Shown: in pieces, positions 7,360 through 12,882 of the stretch
How positions within the stretch are numbered: position 1 is the first letter of the stretch
How the letters are laid out: every line of letters begins with the position of its first letter
DNA from: Spartobacteria bacterium
GTDB taxonomy: Bacteria > Verrucomicrobiota > Verrucomicrobiia > Chthoniobacterales > Terrimicrobiaceae
DNA: 15,401 bases
NCBI GenBank assembly: GCA_947487745.1
Contig: CANKXQ010000010.1
Location: 1-15,401 of the forward strand
Reading direction: 5' to 3'
Position numbers and translations under genes: made by a program
The notes under the pieces: model-generated
What the model was told of the DNA's origin: nothing
What the model saw: only the letters and a program-made list of their open reading frames with translations
Databases searched by the model: none

Positions 7360-8677
7360 AGCTGCTGACTTCGGTGATGCTGTGGCTCTGCTTGACCGTG
7401 CCAGCGGGCGCTCGGTTCGTTATTCCGAGTTGGAGGGTTTTTTGTCCTCGCGGCTGGACGGATTTTCTTTCGATGCCAAGAGACCTTTTGCCACCTGGTC
7501 TGCGCCGGATATCTCCCATGCCACGCTCTTGCTCGCATTGCTCGCGCGGGATTGCTTGCTGGCACCGCTGAGTCCCCGTTTGCCTGAAGCCGAGGCACTG
7601 AAGCGGGCTGAGTGGATTGGCGCTGGAGGTTTTTGGAAGGCCGAGGGATTTTTCAATTTGTCACCTCGATCCCGCCAGATCAGGGCTGGATCAGCCGGAA
7701 CGCTGCTTTTCACATCCGGCTCTACTGGCGAACCTCGCGCGGTCTGGCATGATTTGGAATCCCACATTGCAAATGCCCTGGGCGCTGGGGAGATCATGCC
7801 GCTCCACCCTGGTTGCGCGTGGTTGCTTTCGCTTCCGCTGAATCATGTGAGCGGTTTTTCCATACTCATCCGCTGCCTACTCGCAGGTGCCACGGTTGTC
7901 TTTCCCGATCAAAATTCCCCTTTCAAAAATCAAATAGAAGATGCCGATCTCACCCATGTCTCTCTCGTGGGGGTTCAGTTGCGCCGACTGCTTGCAGATG
8001 GAGCTTCGTTTTCCCATTTGGAGGCCGTTCTCCTCGGCGGAGGGCCAGTTGATCAGGGCCTCGTCTCGGATGCCTTAGAGGCCGGTGTCCCGCTTCACAT
8101 CACCTATGGAATGACTGAGACGGCGTCACAGATTACCACCAGTGACCGATTGCATTCAGTTCCCGGCGTTATTCATGCAGGCAAGCCGCTTCCCGGTCGG
8201 GAGGTTCGCATCTCGCCTGATGGCGAAATTCAAGTGCGCGGCGCGATTTTGCCCCGAGTCATTTTGTCGGGAGGCGAACTGCCCCAACCGCTGACGGAAG
8301 AAGGATGGTTTTCCACGGGGGATGCCGGGAGTTTTGATCCTGCTGGAAATCTCGTTGTCAGCGGGCGCCGGAGTCGCATGTTTATTTCCGGAGGTGAGAA
8401 TATTTGCCCCGAGGTCATCGAGACTTTGCTGGCATCTTTTCCTCAGGAGCGGTTTGTGGTTTTCGTGGGAGTGCCGCATGAGGAATTCGGCGCCCGCCCG
8501 GTCGCTTTTATTGCTGGCGACGCCAGTCCGGATCGCCTGAAGGAGTTTTTAAAAGCCCGCCTTGAGGGTTTTTATGTTCCCGACGCCTTCTTGCCATGGC
8601 CGGGCGAGGTGTCCCCGGATGATGCCAAAGTGAACTTTGATTTTTTCAGCCGACTTGCCCGCGAGAGTGTTCTTTGA
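7328..8677 (+). CDS. menE: o-Succinylbenzoate-CoA ligase
   Basis: MenE activates o-succinylbenzoate to its CoA thioester through an acyl-adenylate (ANL superfamily). The 449-aa protein shows the phosphate loop TSGSTGEPR from T129, the LSLPLNHVSGFSILIRCLLAG segment typical of MenE, YGMTE (260-264), GWFSTGDAG, the hinge region GRRSRMFISGGENICPEVIE, and the C-terminal adenylation lysine K434 in PDDAKVNF. ATG 7328 gives a normal start (MSIFQNSILFKAADF) and lies 32 nt inside menC, a longer overlap than at the other junctions. No better start exists after the menC stop. Gene order B-A-C-E places the product of menE as substrate of menB, so the cluster covers the middle and late steps except the thioesterase. 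Confidence 0.93.
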   Translation: MSIFQNSILFKAADFGDAVALLDRASGRSVRYSELEGFLSSRLDGFSFDAKRPFATWSAPDISHATLLLALLARDCLLAPLSPRLPEAEALKRAEWIGAGGFWKAEGFFNLSPRSRQIRAGSAGTLLFTSGSTGEPRAVWHDLESHIANALGAGEIMPLHPGCAWLLSLPLNHVSGFSILIRCLLAGATVVFPDQNSPFKNQIEDADLTHVSLVGVQLRRLLADGASFSHLEAVLLGGGPVDQGLVSDALEAGVPLHITYGMTETASQITTSDRLHSVPGVIHAGKPLPGREVRISPDGEIQVRGAILPRVILSGGELPQPLTEEGWFSTGDAGSFDPAGNLVVSGRRSRMFISGGENICPEVIETLLASFPQERFVVFVGVPHEEFGARPVAFIAGDASPDRLKEFLKARLEGFYVPDAFLPWPGEVSPDDAKVNFDFFSRLARESVL

Positions 8678-8683
8678 TAGCGA
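8655..8683 (+). promoter_or_regulatory. Candidate promoter of the lipoprotein gene, inside the menE end
   Basis: TTGCCC (8655-8660), 17-nt spacer, TAGCGA (8678-8683), 6 nt to ATG 8690. The -10 is nearly identical to that of menB (TAGCGT). The -35 and spacer lie in the last codons of menE. The same short-leader geometry as elsewhere is the main argument. Confidence 0.35.
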
Positions 8684-8689
8684 AGCAAG

Positions 8690-9142
8690 ATGATTCGATT
8701 ATTCACCCTCGCCGCAGTTGTGATTTCTTCATGGTGTTTTGTTGGATGCCTCTCGTCTCCCATCACCAGTTCTGGCGGAATCGGGGCAGTGACGGTTCAC
8801 GATACGAATGCAGATGCCGTCACAGCCGCTGCCCGGAATGTTTTCGCCTCGCGCGGTTACACGCTCTCTGGAGTCGACTATCCGAATTCGATCTCTTTTG
8901 ACAAACCCGCCGGCGGCTTTGGAAATGTGATGTGGGGAAGCTATGGCAACCCGCAGACGATCCGGGTTCGCCTCGCCATGATGCCAATTCCAGGAACCGA
9001 TAATATCCGCCTCGAGCCCAAAGTTTTTTCCGTGAGCGATGCAGGGGAGGCTGGATTTAACAGCGAGAGGCCTCTTTTTGGCATCTGGAACGCCGAGTTT
9101 GGTCCCATGTTGAAGGACATCGCGCGCAAGGCCGGCGACTAG
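8690..9142 (+). CDS. Putative lipoprotein of unknown function (150 aa)
   Basis: The start MIRLFTLAAVVISSW leads to a lipobox-like FVGC with the acceptor at Cys20. Phe at the -3 position is less common than Leu, so lipidation is likely but not certain. The mature part (about 130 aa) contains GAVTVHDTNADAVTAAARNVFASRGYTL, an alternating beta/alpha pattern, then a central RVRLAMMPIPG and a C-terminal WNAEFGPMLKDIARKAG helix. I recognise no family with confidence. It sits 12 nt after menE and may be co-transcribed, but it also has its own promoter-like element. ATG 8690 is fixed by the signal peptide. Confidence 0.75.
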   Translation: MIRLFTLAAVVISSWCFVGCLSSPITSSGGIGAVTVHDTNADAVTAAARNVFASRGYTLSGVDYPNSISFDKPAGGFGNVMWGSYGNPQTIRVRLAMMPIPGTDNIRLEPKVFSVSDAGEAGFNSERPLFGIWNAEFGPMLKDIARKAGD

Positions 9143-9157
9143 TGTTTCTCTACCTCG

Positions 9158-9186
9158 TTGACATAGGCTTTTCCTCTCTCTAAACA
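9158..9186 (+). promoter_or_regulatory. Candidate promoter of dnaN
   Basis: Perfect TTGACA (9158-9163), 17-nt spacer, TAAACA (9181-9186), 13 nt to ATG 9200. It lies in the 57-nt gap after the lipoprotein stop. Predicted leader is only about 5-7 nt and has no Shine-Dalgarno. Confidence 0.5.
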
Positions 9187-9199
9187 TCCACGCATACAA

Positions 9200-10297
9200 A
9201 TGAAGATCGCAGTCACCAAAGAAGCCCTGCTCGAAGGATTGCAACGCATCCAGAATGTCGTCAGCACACGCCCGACGCTCCCGATTCTCACCAACGCACT
9301 CCTTGAGGCCGATGAAACCGGCCTGACCCTCACCACCACCGACCTGAATGTGGGCATACGCTGCCGCGTCGAAGCCCGAGTCGAAAAGACGGGCGCGATC
9401 ACCATACCAGCCAGAAAGCTCGTTTCGATTATTCGCGAGTTGATGAACTCCGAAGTCATCATCGAAGTGGATTCCAAAAACGCCGCATCCATTCGCTGCG
9501 GTTCAAGTTTCTTCAAAATCTACGGTCTTCCCAAGGAGGAGTATCCCGCCTTCCCGCATTTCGAAGAGTCCAGTTCGCTCACCATGAAACAAGCCGAACT
9601 CAAAGACGGCTTGCGCAAGACTTCCTACTCCATCTCCAGTGATGAGGCGCGGTATGTTCTCAATGGAATTCTTTTTTCTCTCACGGAAAACAAGCTCACC
9701 CTCGTCGCAACCGATGGTCGTCGTCTGGCGCTTTTTGAAAGCGAGTTGGAGTTTCCGAAGAGCAACGAGCGCGATTTCATACTTCCGACAAAGGCCGTGA
9801 CGGAACTCCAGCGCCTGCTCGGAGACGAGGGCGATGTCGTTATTTCCAGTTCCAGTAACTTGGTCTCCTTCCAGTTGAATGGCTCTCAATTGGTGTCAAA
9901 ACTCGTGGAAGGCAACTATCCGAACTATCGCCAGGTCATTCCCGGTGAGGCCAAGGAGCGCATCCCTCTCGAGCGCGAGGCCCTGCTGAATTGCGTTCGC
10001 CGCGTGTCACTGCTCAGTAGCGACAAGACCAGTTCGCTTCGCCTGTCCTTCACGAAAAACAATCTCGATATCACGGCCACCACTCCGGAAGTCGGGGAAG
10101 CCAAGGAATCCATGTCCGTCAATTATCGTGGACGCGACATCGCGATCGCATTCAATCCCGAGTTCCTCATGGACCCGCTTCGCAGCCTCCCGAATGACGA
10201 AGTTTACCTTGAGCTGATTGATGAGATGAGCCCTGGTGTTATTAAAATCCAGACTCCGTTCCTCTATGTGATCATGCCAATGCGCGTTTCGGCGTGA
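9200..10297 (+). CDS. dnaN: DNA polymerase III beta subunit (sliding clamp)
   Basis: DnaN forms the ring that tethers the replicative polymerase to DNA. The 365-aa length equals the family norm (about 366). Three repeated clamp domains are recognisable. The first begins MKIAVTKEALLEGLQRIQNVVSTRPTLPIL and holds LTTTDLNVGIRC. The second begins near SSSLTMKQAELKDGLRKT and contains DEARYVLNGILF and LVATDGRRLAL. The third has EGNYPNYRQVIP, the family-conserved NPEFLMD, and the C-terminal YVIMPMRV that lines the protein-binding pocket. There is no dnaA, recF or gyrB next to it, unlike the classical origin cluster. Its TGA overlaps the GTG of the following ROK kinase, so the two are likely one transcript. 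Confidence 0.97.
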   Translation: MKIAVTKEALLEGLQRIQNVVSTRPTLPILTNALLEADETGLTLTTTDLNVGIRCRVEARVEKTGAITIPARKLVSIIRELMNSEVIIEVDSKNAASIRCGSSFFKIYGLPKEEYPAFPHFEESSSLTMKQAELKDGLRKTSYSISSDEARYVLNGILFSLTENKLTLVATDGRRLALFESELEFPKSNERDFILPTKAVTELQRLLGDEGDVVISSSSNLVSFQLNGSQLVSKLVEGNYPNYRQVIPGEAKERIPLEREALLNCVRRVSLLSSDKTSSLRLSFTKNNLDITATTPEVGEAKESMSVNYRGRDIAIAFNPEFLMDPLRSLPNDEVYLELIDEMSPGVIKIQTPFLYVIMPMRVSA

Positions 10298-11202
10298 CCT
10301 TCGCCTCGCATAAATGGGGCATTGATCTTGGGGGAACAAAAATCGAGGGGGTCATTATGGACTCTTCTCGTCCGGGGGAATCCCTGTTTCGCCTGCGTCG
10401 AGAAACCGGTGCATCTCATGGTTACGAACACATTCTTTCTCAAATAGAGGGAGTGATCTCAGATCTGGAGTCTGCTTCAGGTCTTACCCGGCCACTCAAG
10501 ATCGGAATCGGCACACCCGGTGCGATGGAACCATCCAGTGGCCGACTGAAAAACTCCAATACAACCTGCTTGAACGATCAGCCGATCCTTCAGGATTTGG
10601 AGCGCTTGACTGGCAGCCAGATTTTGATGGCAAATGACGCCAACTGCTTTGCCCTCGCGGAAGCTCTCATCGGCGCTGCGGTCGGTGCGAGTGTGGTCTT
10701 TGGAGTCATTCTGGGAACCGGCGTTGGCGGCGGGGTCGTTGTCAATGGTAGCATACTCCCCGGCATGCATGGAATCGGCGGTGAGTGGGGCCACAACCCG
10801 CTTCGTGGGGAATCCCATCCCTGTTACTGCGGTCGCTCGGGTTGCATCGAGGGTGTCATTGCCGGTCCATCCCTGGAGCGTTTCTACCGCGAGCAGGGCG
10901 GCGATGCCGTGCGCCTGCCGGAAATCTCTCTCCGTGCCCAGGCGGGCGAAAAACTCGCTATCCAAACACTTGAGCGCCTGCGCGAGAAGTTCGCGGAGTC
11001 CATCGCAGCGGTAATTAATATTCTGGATCCCGATGCTATCGTCCTCGGAGGCGGTGTAGGAAATCTCCCGTTGCTCTACGAGGCTCGCACGAGGGAGAGT
11101 GTGCTGGCCCACATTTTCAACAAGGAACTCCGCACCAGCATCCTGCCTCCCATTCTTGGGGACAGCGCTGGCGTGTTTGGCGCTGCCTTGTTGGTCGATT
11201 GA
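10294..11202 (+). CDS. ROK-family sugar kinase (fructokinase / N-acetylhexosamine kinase type)
   Basis: ROK kinases phosphorylate hexoses such as glucose, fructose, mannose or N-acetylglucosamine in the cytosol using ATP. The 302-aa protein shows the N-terminal phosphate loop GIDLGGTKIEG (9-19), the catalytic aspartate D115 in MANDANCFA, GVILGTGVGGGVVVNG, the GIGGEWGHNPL motif with H167, and the zinc-binding CYCGRSGCIE (C177, C179, C184). No helix-turn-helix precedes the kinase domain, so it is an enzyme rather than a ROK repressor. The motif layout is closest to E. coli Mak/NagK-type kinases; the exact sugar cannot be read off. GTG 10294 overlaps the dnaN stop (GTGA). The gene converges on the next one, with 3 nt between the stops. 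Confidence 0.93.
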   Translation: MTFASHKWGIDLGGTKIEGVIMDSSRPGESLFRLRRETGASHGYEHILSQIEGVISDLESASGLTRPLKIGIGTPGAMEPSSGRLKNSNTTCLNDQPILQDLERLTGSQILMANDANCFALAEALIGAAVGASVVFGVILGTGVGGGVVVNGSILPGMHGIGGEWGHNPLRGESHPCYCGRSGCIEGVIAGPSLERFYREQGGDAVRLPEISLRAQAGEKLAIQTLERLREKFAESIAAVINILDPDAIVLGGGVGNLPLLYEARTRESVLAHIFNKELRTSILPPILGDSAGVFGAALLVD

Positions 11203-11205
11203 GTC

Positions 11206-11583
11206 TTATTCAGACTTGCGGGCACGGCGAGCGTCGATAAACGACTTTACGCAGAGCACTAGAAAAACCAGGCACACAACGCCCATGGCGATTTGCATTC
11301 CCGACGCCAGTGGTCGCTCGGCCGTGCCAGCAATGAGTGCTTCCAGCTTTGGAAGGCCCATGCCCAGACCGCCCAGCGTGCCGAGCAAGCCTACCAAAGC
11401 CGCAATATGCATGAGGTGCATCCGGATTTTAGGAATAAAGACCGAGAGCAGCCCGCAGAGAAAAATGATCGTTCCAAAAAAGGCGGGAATGAGCGCCGTG
11501 ATGCTTTGCGCACCTGTGGCTACATAGGCTCCAAATCCCATCGCATCAAGAATGATTCCAAAAACAATTGCTAGTGCTGGCAT
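11206..11583 (-). CDS. Small multi-pass inner-membrane protein of unknown function (125 aa)
   Basis: The protein has four hydrophobic helices: residues about 1-20 (MPALAIVFGIILDAMGFG), 28-47 (ALIPAFFGTIIFLCGLLSVF), 57-76 and 95-114 (IAMGVVCLVFLVLCVKSF), with a basic C-terminal tail DARRARKSE. I recall similar small membrane proteins from PVC bacteria but can name no function. ATG 11583 is preferred over the GTG at 11655 that would add 24 residues. The extra stretch is antisense to the group II intron remnant, and the family pattern starts directly with the first helix. No promoter of the type seen elsewhere in the window is found upstream, possibly because the intron remnant begins within a few bases of the start codon. 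Confidence 0.7.
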   Translation of the reverse strand: MPALAIVFGIILDAMGFGAYVATGAQSITALIPAFFGTIIFLCGLLSVFIPKIRMHLMHIAALVGLLGTLGGLGMGLPKLEALIAGTAERPLASGMQIAMGVVCLVFLVLCVKSFIDARRARKSE

Positions 11584-11599
11584 GGCGCGAAAGCTGGAG

Positions 11600-11950
11600 G
11601 GAAAGACCGCCAAAAGCAAGCGTGAAACGGATAAGGAGTCATTGAGGGAGCGCACTGGCAGACCGACGGAAAAAGCATGGAAGCCATCGTGGCGGACATC
11701 AACCGGACGCTTGTCGGTTGGTATGGCTTACTTCAAACACGCCAAGGACAACGAACTTGGAGGCATCGACGGATGGATACGCATGAGATTGCGCTCCATC
11801 TTGAGAAAGCGACGCGGCTGCAAAGGCCGAGGTCGAGGCAGAGACCACCAACGCTGGCCCAACCGCTACTTCACCGAACTTGGGCTCTTTTGCCTGCTGG
11901 AAGCCAAAGTCTCGGAAATCATCAGTCTCCGATATGGAGCAAACCACTAA
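11600..11950 (+). pseudogene. Degraded C-terminal fragment of group II intron reverse transcriptase/maturase
   Basis: The segment encodes the maturase end including TDGKSMEAIVADINRTLVGW, IDGWIRMRLRSILRKR, GRGRGRDHQRWPN and RYFTELGLF, matching the C-terminal region of intron-encoded proteins of the LtrA type. Two frame changes are needed. LRERTGR reads in the frame with codon starts at 11552+3n; TDGKSMEAIV to GWYG reads in the frame 11677+3n (change near 11660-11662); YFKHAKD onward returns to the first frame after one extra base at about 11728. With both changes the family sequence is continuous from about 11600 to the TAA at 11948-11950. Catalytic RT motifs are missing, so it is a pseudogene whatever the cause of the shifts. 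Confidence 0.85.
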
Positions 11951-11955
11951 CTGGA

Positions 11956-12032
11956 GAGCCGGATGCGGGAGATCCGCAAGTCCGGTTCGGAGGGAGGAGC
12001 GAGACAAACCAATGTCTCGTTCCCACCTCTAT
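11956..12032 (+). ncRNA. Group II intron domains V and VI
   Basis: Domain V (11956-11988, 33 nt) starts GAGCC, carrying the catalytic AGC triad. Its lower helix GAGCCGGA pairs with TCCGGTTC (8 bp including the usual G-U). There is a two-nt bulge AG (11979-11980), and the upper helix TGCGG pairs with CCGCA, closed by a G-U around a short loop. Domain VI (11989-12030) has an 11-bp distal stem (11996-12006 with 12013-12023) and a basal stem (11989-11993 with 12026-12030). A single bulged A at 12025 lies seven nt before the intron end, as expected of the branch point. The last two bases AT fit the terminal AY rule. The structure is well preserved compared with the ORF. Confidence 0.85.
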
Positions 12033-12074
12033 CCACGAAGCGGAACCCCGCCCGCCAGGTTCCCATGAAACGAA

Positions 12075-12104
12075 AAAGGCGGAGGTCCGTAGACCTCCGC
12101 CTTT
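12075..12104. terminator. Strong, probably bidirectional intrinsic terminator
   Basis: A perfect stem of up to 13 bp (core GGCGGAGGTC with GACCTCCGCC, extended by AAA/TTT) has the four-nt loop CGTA. On the minus strand it lies 27 nt past the cyclophilin stop and is followed by TTTTT, so it most likely ends that gene. On the plus strand TTTGTTTT follows and would end any transcript through the intron remnant. Confidence 0.85.
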
Positions 12105-12130
12105 GTTTTGAAAGAAGCGTTTTGCGCGAG

Positions 12131-12706
12131 CTATTGCTTGTCGAGAACGGAATTCCACTCGTCGATGCGTTTTCTCTCGGCTGCGAAGAGCGCGTCTGTG
12201 GGATCAAGGATTTCGATCTTCTCAATTGTGTCGCCCATGCGGATCGAGTCGATCACATCTTGGCCCTTCGTGGTGACACCAAAGACCGTGTGGCGTCCGT
12301 CGAGGTGAGGAGTGGGCACATGGGTGATGAAAAACTGGCTGCCGTTTGTTCCTGGGCCCGCATTCGCCATGGAGAAGATGCCGGGCTTGTCGTGCATGAG
12401 ACCGGATTTGACCTCGTCCTCGAAGCGGTAGCCCGGACCTCCACGGCCAGTGCCGGTTGGGTCGCCGCCTTGGATCATAAACTGGGGAATCACGCGATGG
12501 AAGGATGCCATTGTAGTAGCCGCGCGCTTGGCGAGGTTCAGGAAATTCGCCACGGTTACCGGTGCTGCCGAAGGTTTAAGAGTGGCCTCAATAGGGCCTT
12601 TGTTGGTGTTAACGATGATGCGGATGTCTTGCATGGAGCCAGTGTCTGTCGCCGAGTGGGCGGTGATTGTCAAACCGAGAAGCAGGGCTGAGAAAATTCG
12701 TTTCAT
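12131..12706 (-). CDS. Exported cyclophilin-type peptidyl-prolyl cis-trans isomerase
   Basis: PPIases of this family speed cis/trans isomerisation of proline bonds during folding. The 191-aa protein has a signal peptide ([19 protein letters not shown], 1-19), so it acts in the periplasm. The cyclophilin domain has [14 protein letters not shown] (R71, F76, M77, Q79), [32 protein letters not shown] (Q124, F126) and [10 protein letters not shown] (H139), matching the active-site residues of the family. ATG 12706 is preferred over the longer frame starting at 12751 because the signal peptide begins there. Odd point: residues 62-68 read AATTMAS where the family has GYYDG-like sequence, and GYYNGI is encoded there in another frame (12521-12504). 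That indicates a compensating indel pair or a sequence error. Confidence 0.93.
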   Translation of the reverse strand: MKRIFSALLLGLTITAHSATDTGSMQDIRIIVNTNKGPIEATLKPSAAPVTVANFLNLAKRAATTMASFHRVIPQFMIQGGDPTGTGRGGPGYRFEDEVKSGLMHDKPGIFSMANAGPGTNGSQFFITHVPTPHLDGRHTVFGVTTKGQDVIDSIRMGDTIEKIEILDPTDALFAAERKRIDEWNSVLDKQ

Positions 12707-12715
12707 AAGGCAACC

Positions 12716-12745
12716 AGAATATGACCATTGAAAGAGGAATCTCAA
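12716..12745 (-). promoter_or_regulatory. Candidate promoter of the cyclophilin gene
   Basis: On the minus strand: TTGAGA (12745-12740), 18-nt spacer, TATTCT (12721-12716, 4/6 match), 9 nt to ATG 12706. This supports the internal ATG 12706, because the longer frame would start upstream of the -35 box. Confidence 0.45.
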
Positions 12746-12755
12746 CTGCAAGTTG
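12743..12755. repeat. Perfect 5-3-5 inverted repeat in the cyclophilin/fucP divergent gap
   Basis: CAACT-GCA-AGTTG is a dyad of operator size. Its left end overlaps the -35 hexamer proposed for the cyclophilin gene. It is 128 nt upstream of fucP. It could bind a regulator of either gene or be chance; only one copy was found. Confidence 0.3.
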
Positions 12756-12882
12756 CATCTCTGGAATGCGGCTATGGGATATGCCGGAAAGCGGAGTTGC
12801 GAGGGGAGTGGCCTGAAAAAAACGGCTCGCCAATGTTGGAAAAGCCCGACAACTTTTGTGCTTCGATTATTCCCCCTTTTTT

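Larger units (their letters stand above)
11591..12032 (+). mobile_element. 3' remnant of a group II intron (maturase C-terminus plus domains V and VI)
   Basis: The stretch holds a maturase C-terminal segment, a stop at 11948-11950, then domain V (11956-11988), domain VI and a 3' boundary ...CCTCTAT at 12032. The left limit is approximate: maturase-like codons are traceable back to about 11600, and the start codon of the minus-strand membrane gene is at 11583. The ribozyme domains I-IV, the reverse-transcriptase domain and the rest of the maturase (normally 1.5-2 kb more) are absent, so it cannot move by itself. The remnant fills most of the gene-poor region 11584-12130; beyond 12032 there is only a short spacer and a terminator. 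Confidence 0.85.

Noticed and set aside
10477..11112. Minus-strand ORF of 211 codons opposite the ROK kinase
   Set aside because: Antisense to a gene with all ROK motifs.
11202..11216. Five-bp hairpin AGTCT-TATTC-AGACT over the convergent stops of the ROK and membrane genes
   Set aside because: The stem is short, AT-containing and lacks a T-run, so it is not a credible terminator.
12033..12104. Terminator as the target site that attracted a class C group II intron
   Set aside because: Class C introns insert downstream of the terminator stem; here the stem lies on the 3' side of the intron end, 43 nt away, and the intron class cannot be fixed from the remnant.
11963..12691. Plus-strand ORF of 242 codons opposite the cyclophilin
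   Set aside because: It starts within intron domain V, runs through the terminator and is antisense to a clear cyclophilin.
12836..12864. TTGGAA-N17-TGCTTC upstream of fucP as a promoter
   Set aside because: The -10 lacks the TA seen in all other candidates; no better match was found, so fucP is left without a called promoter.
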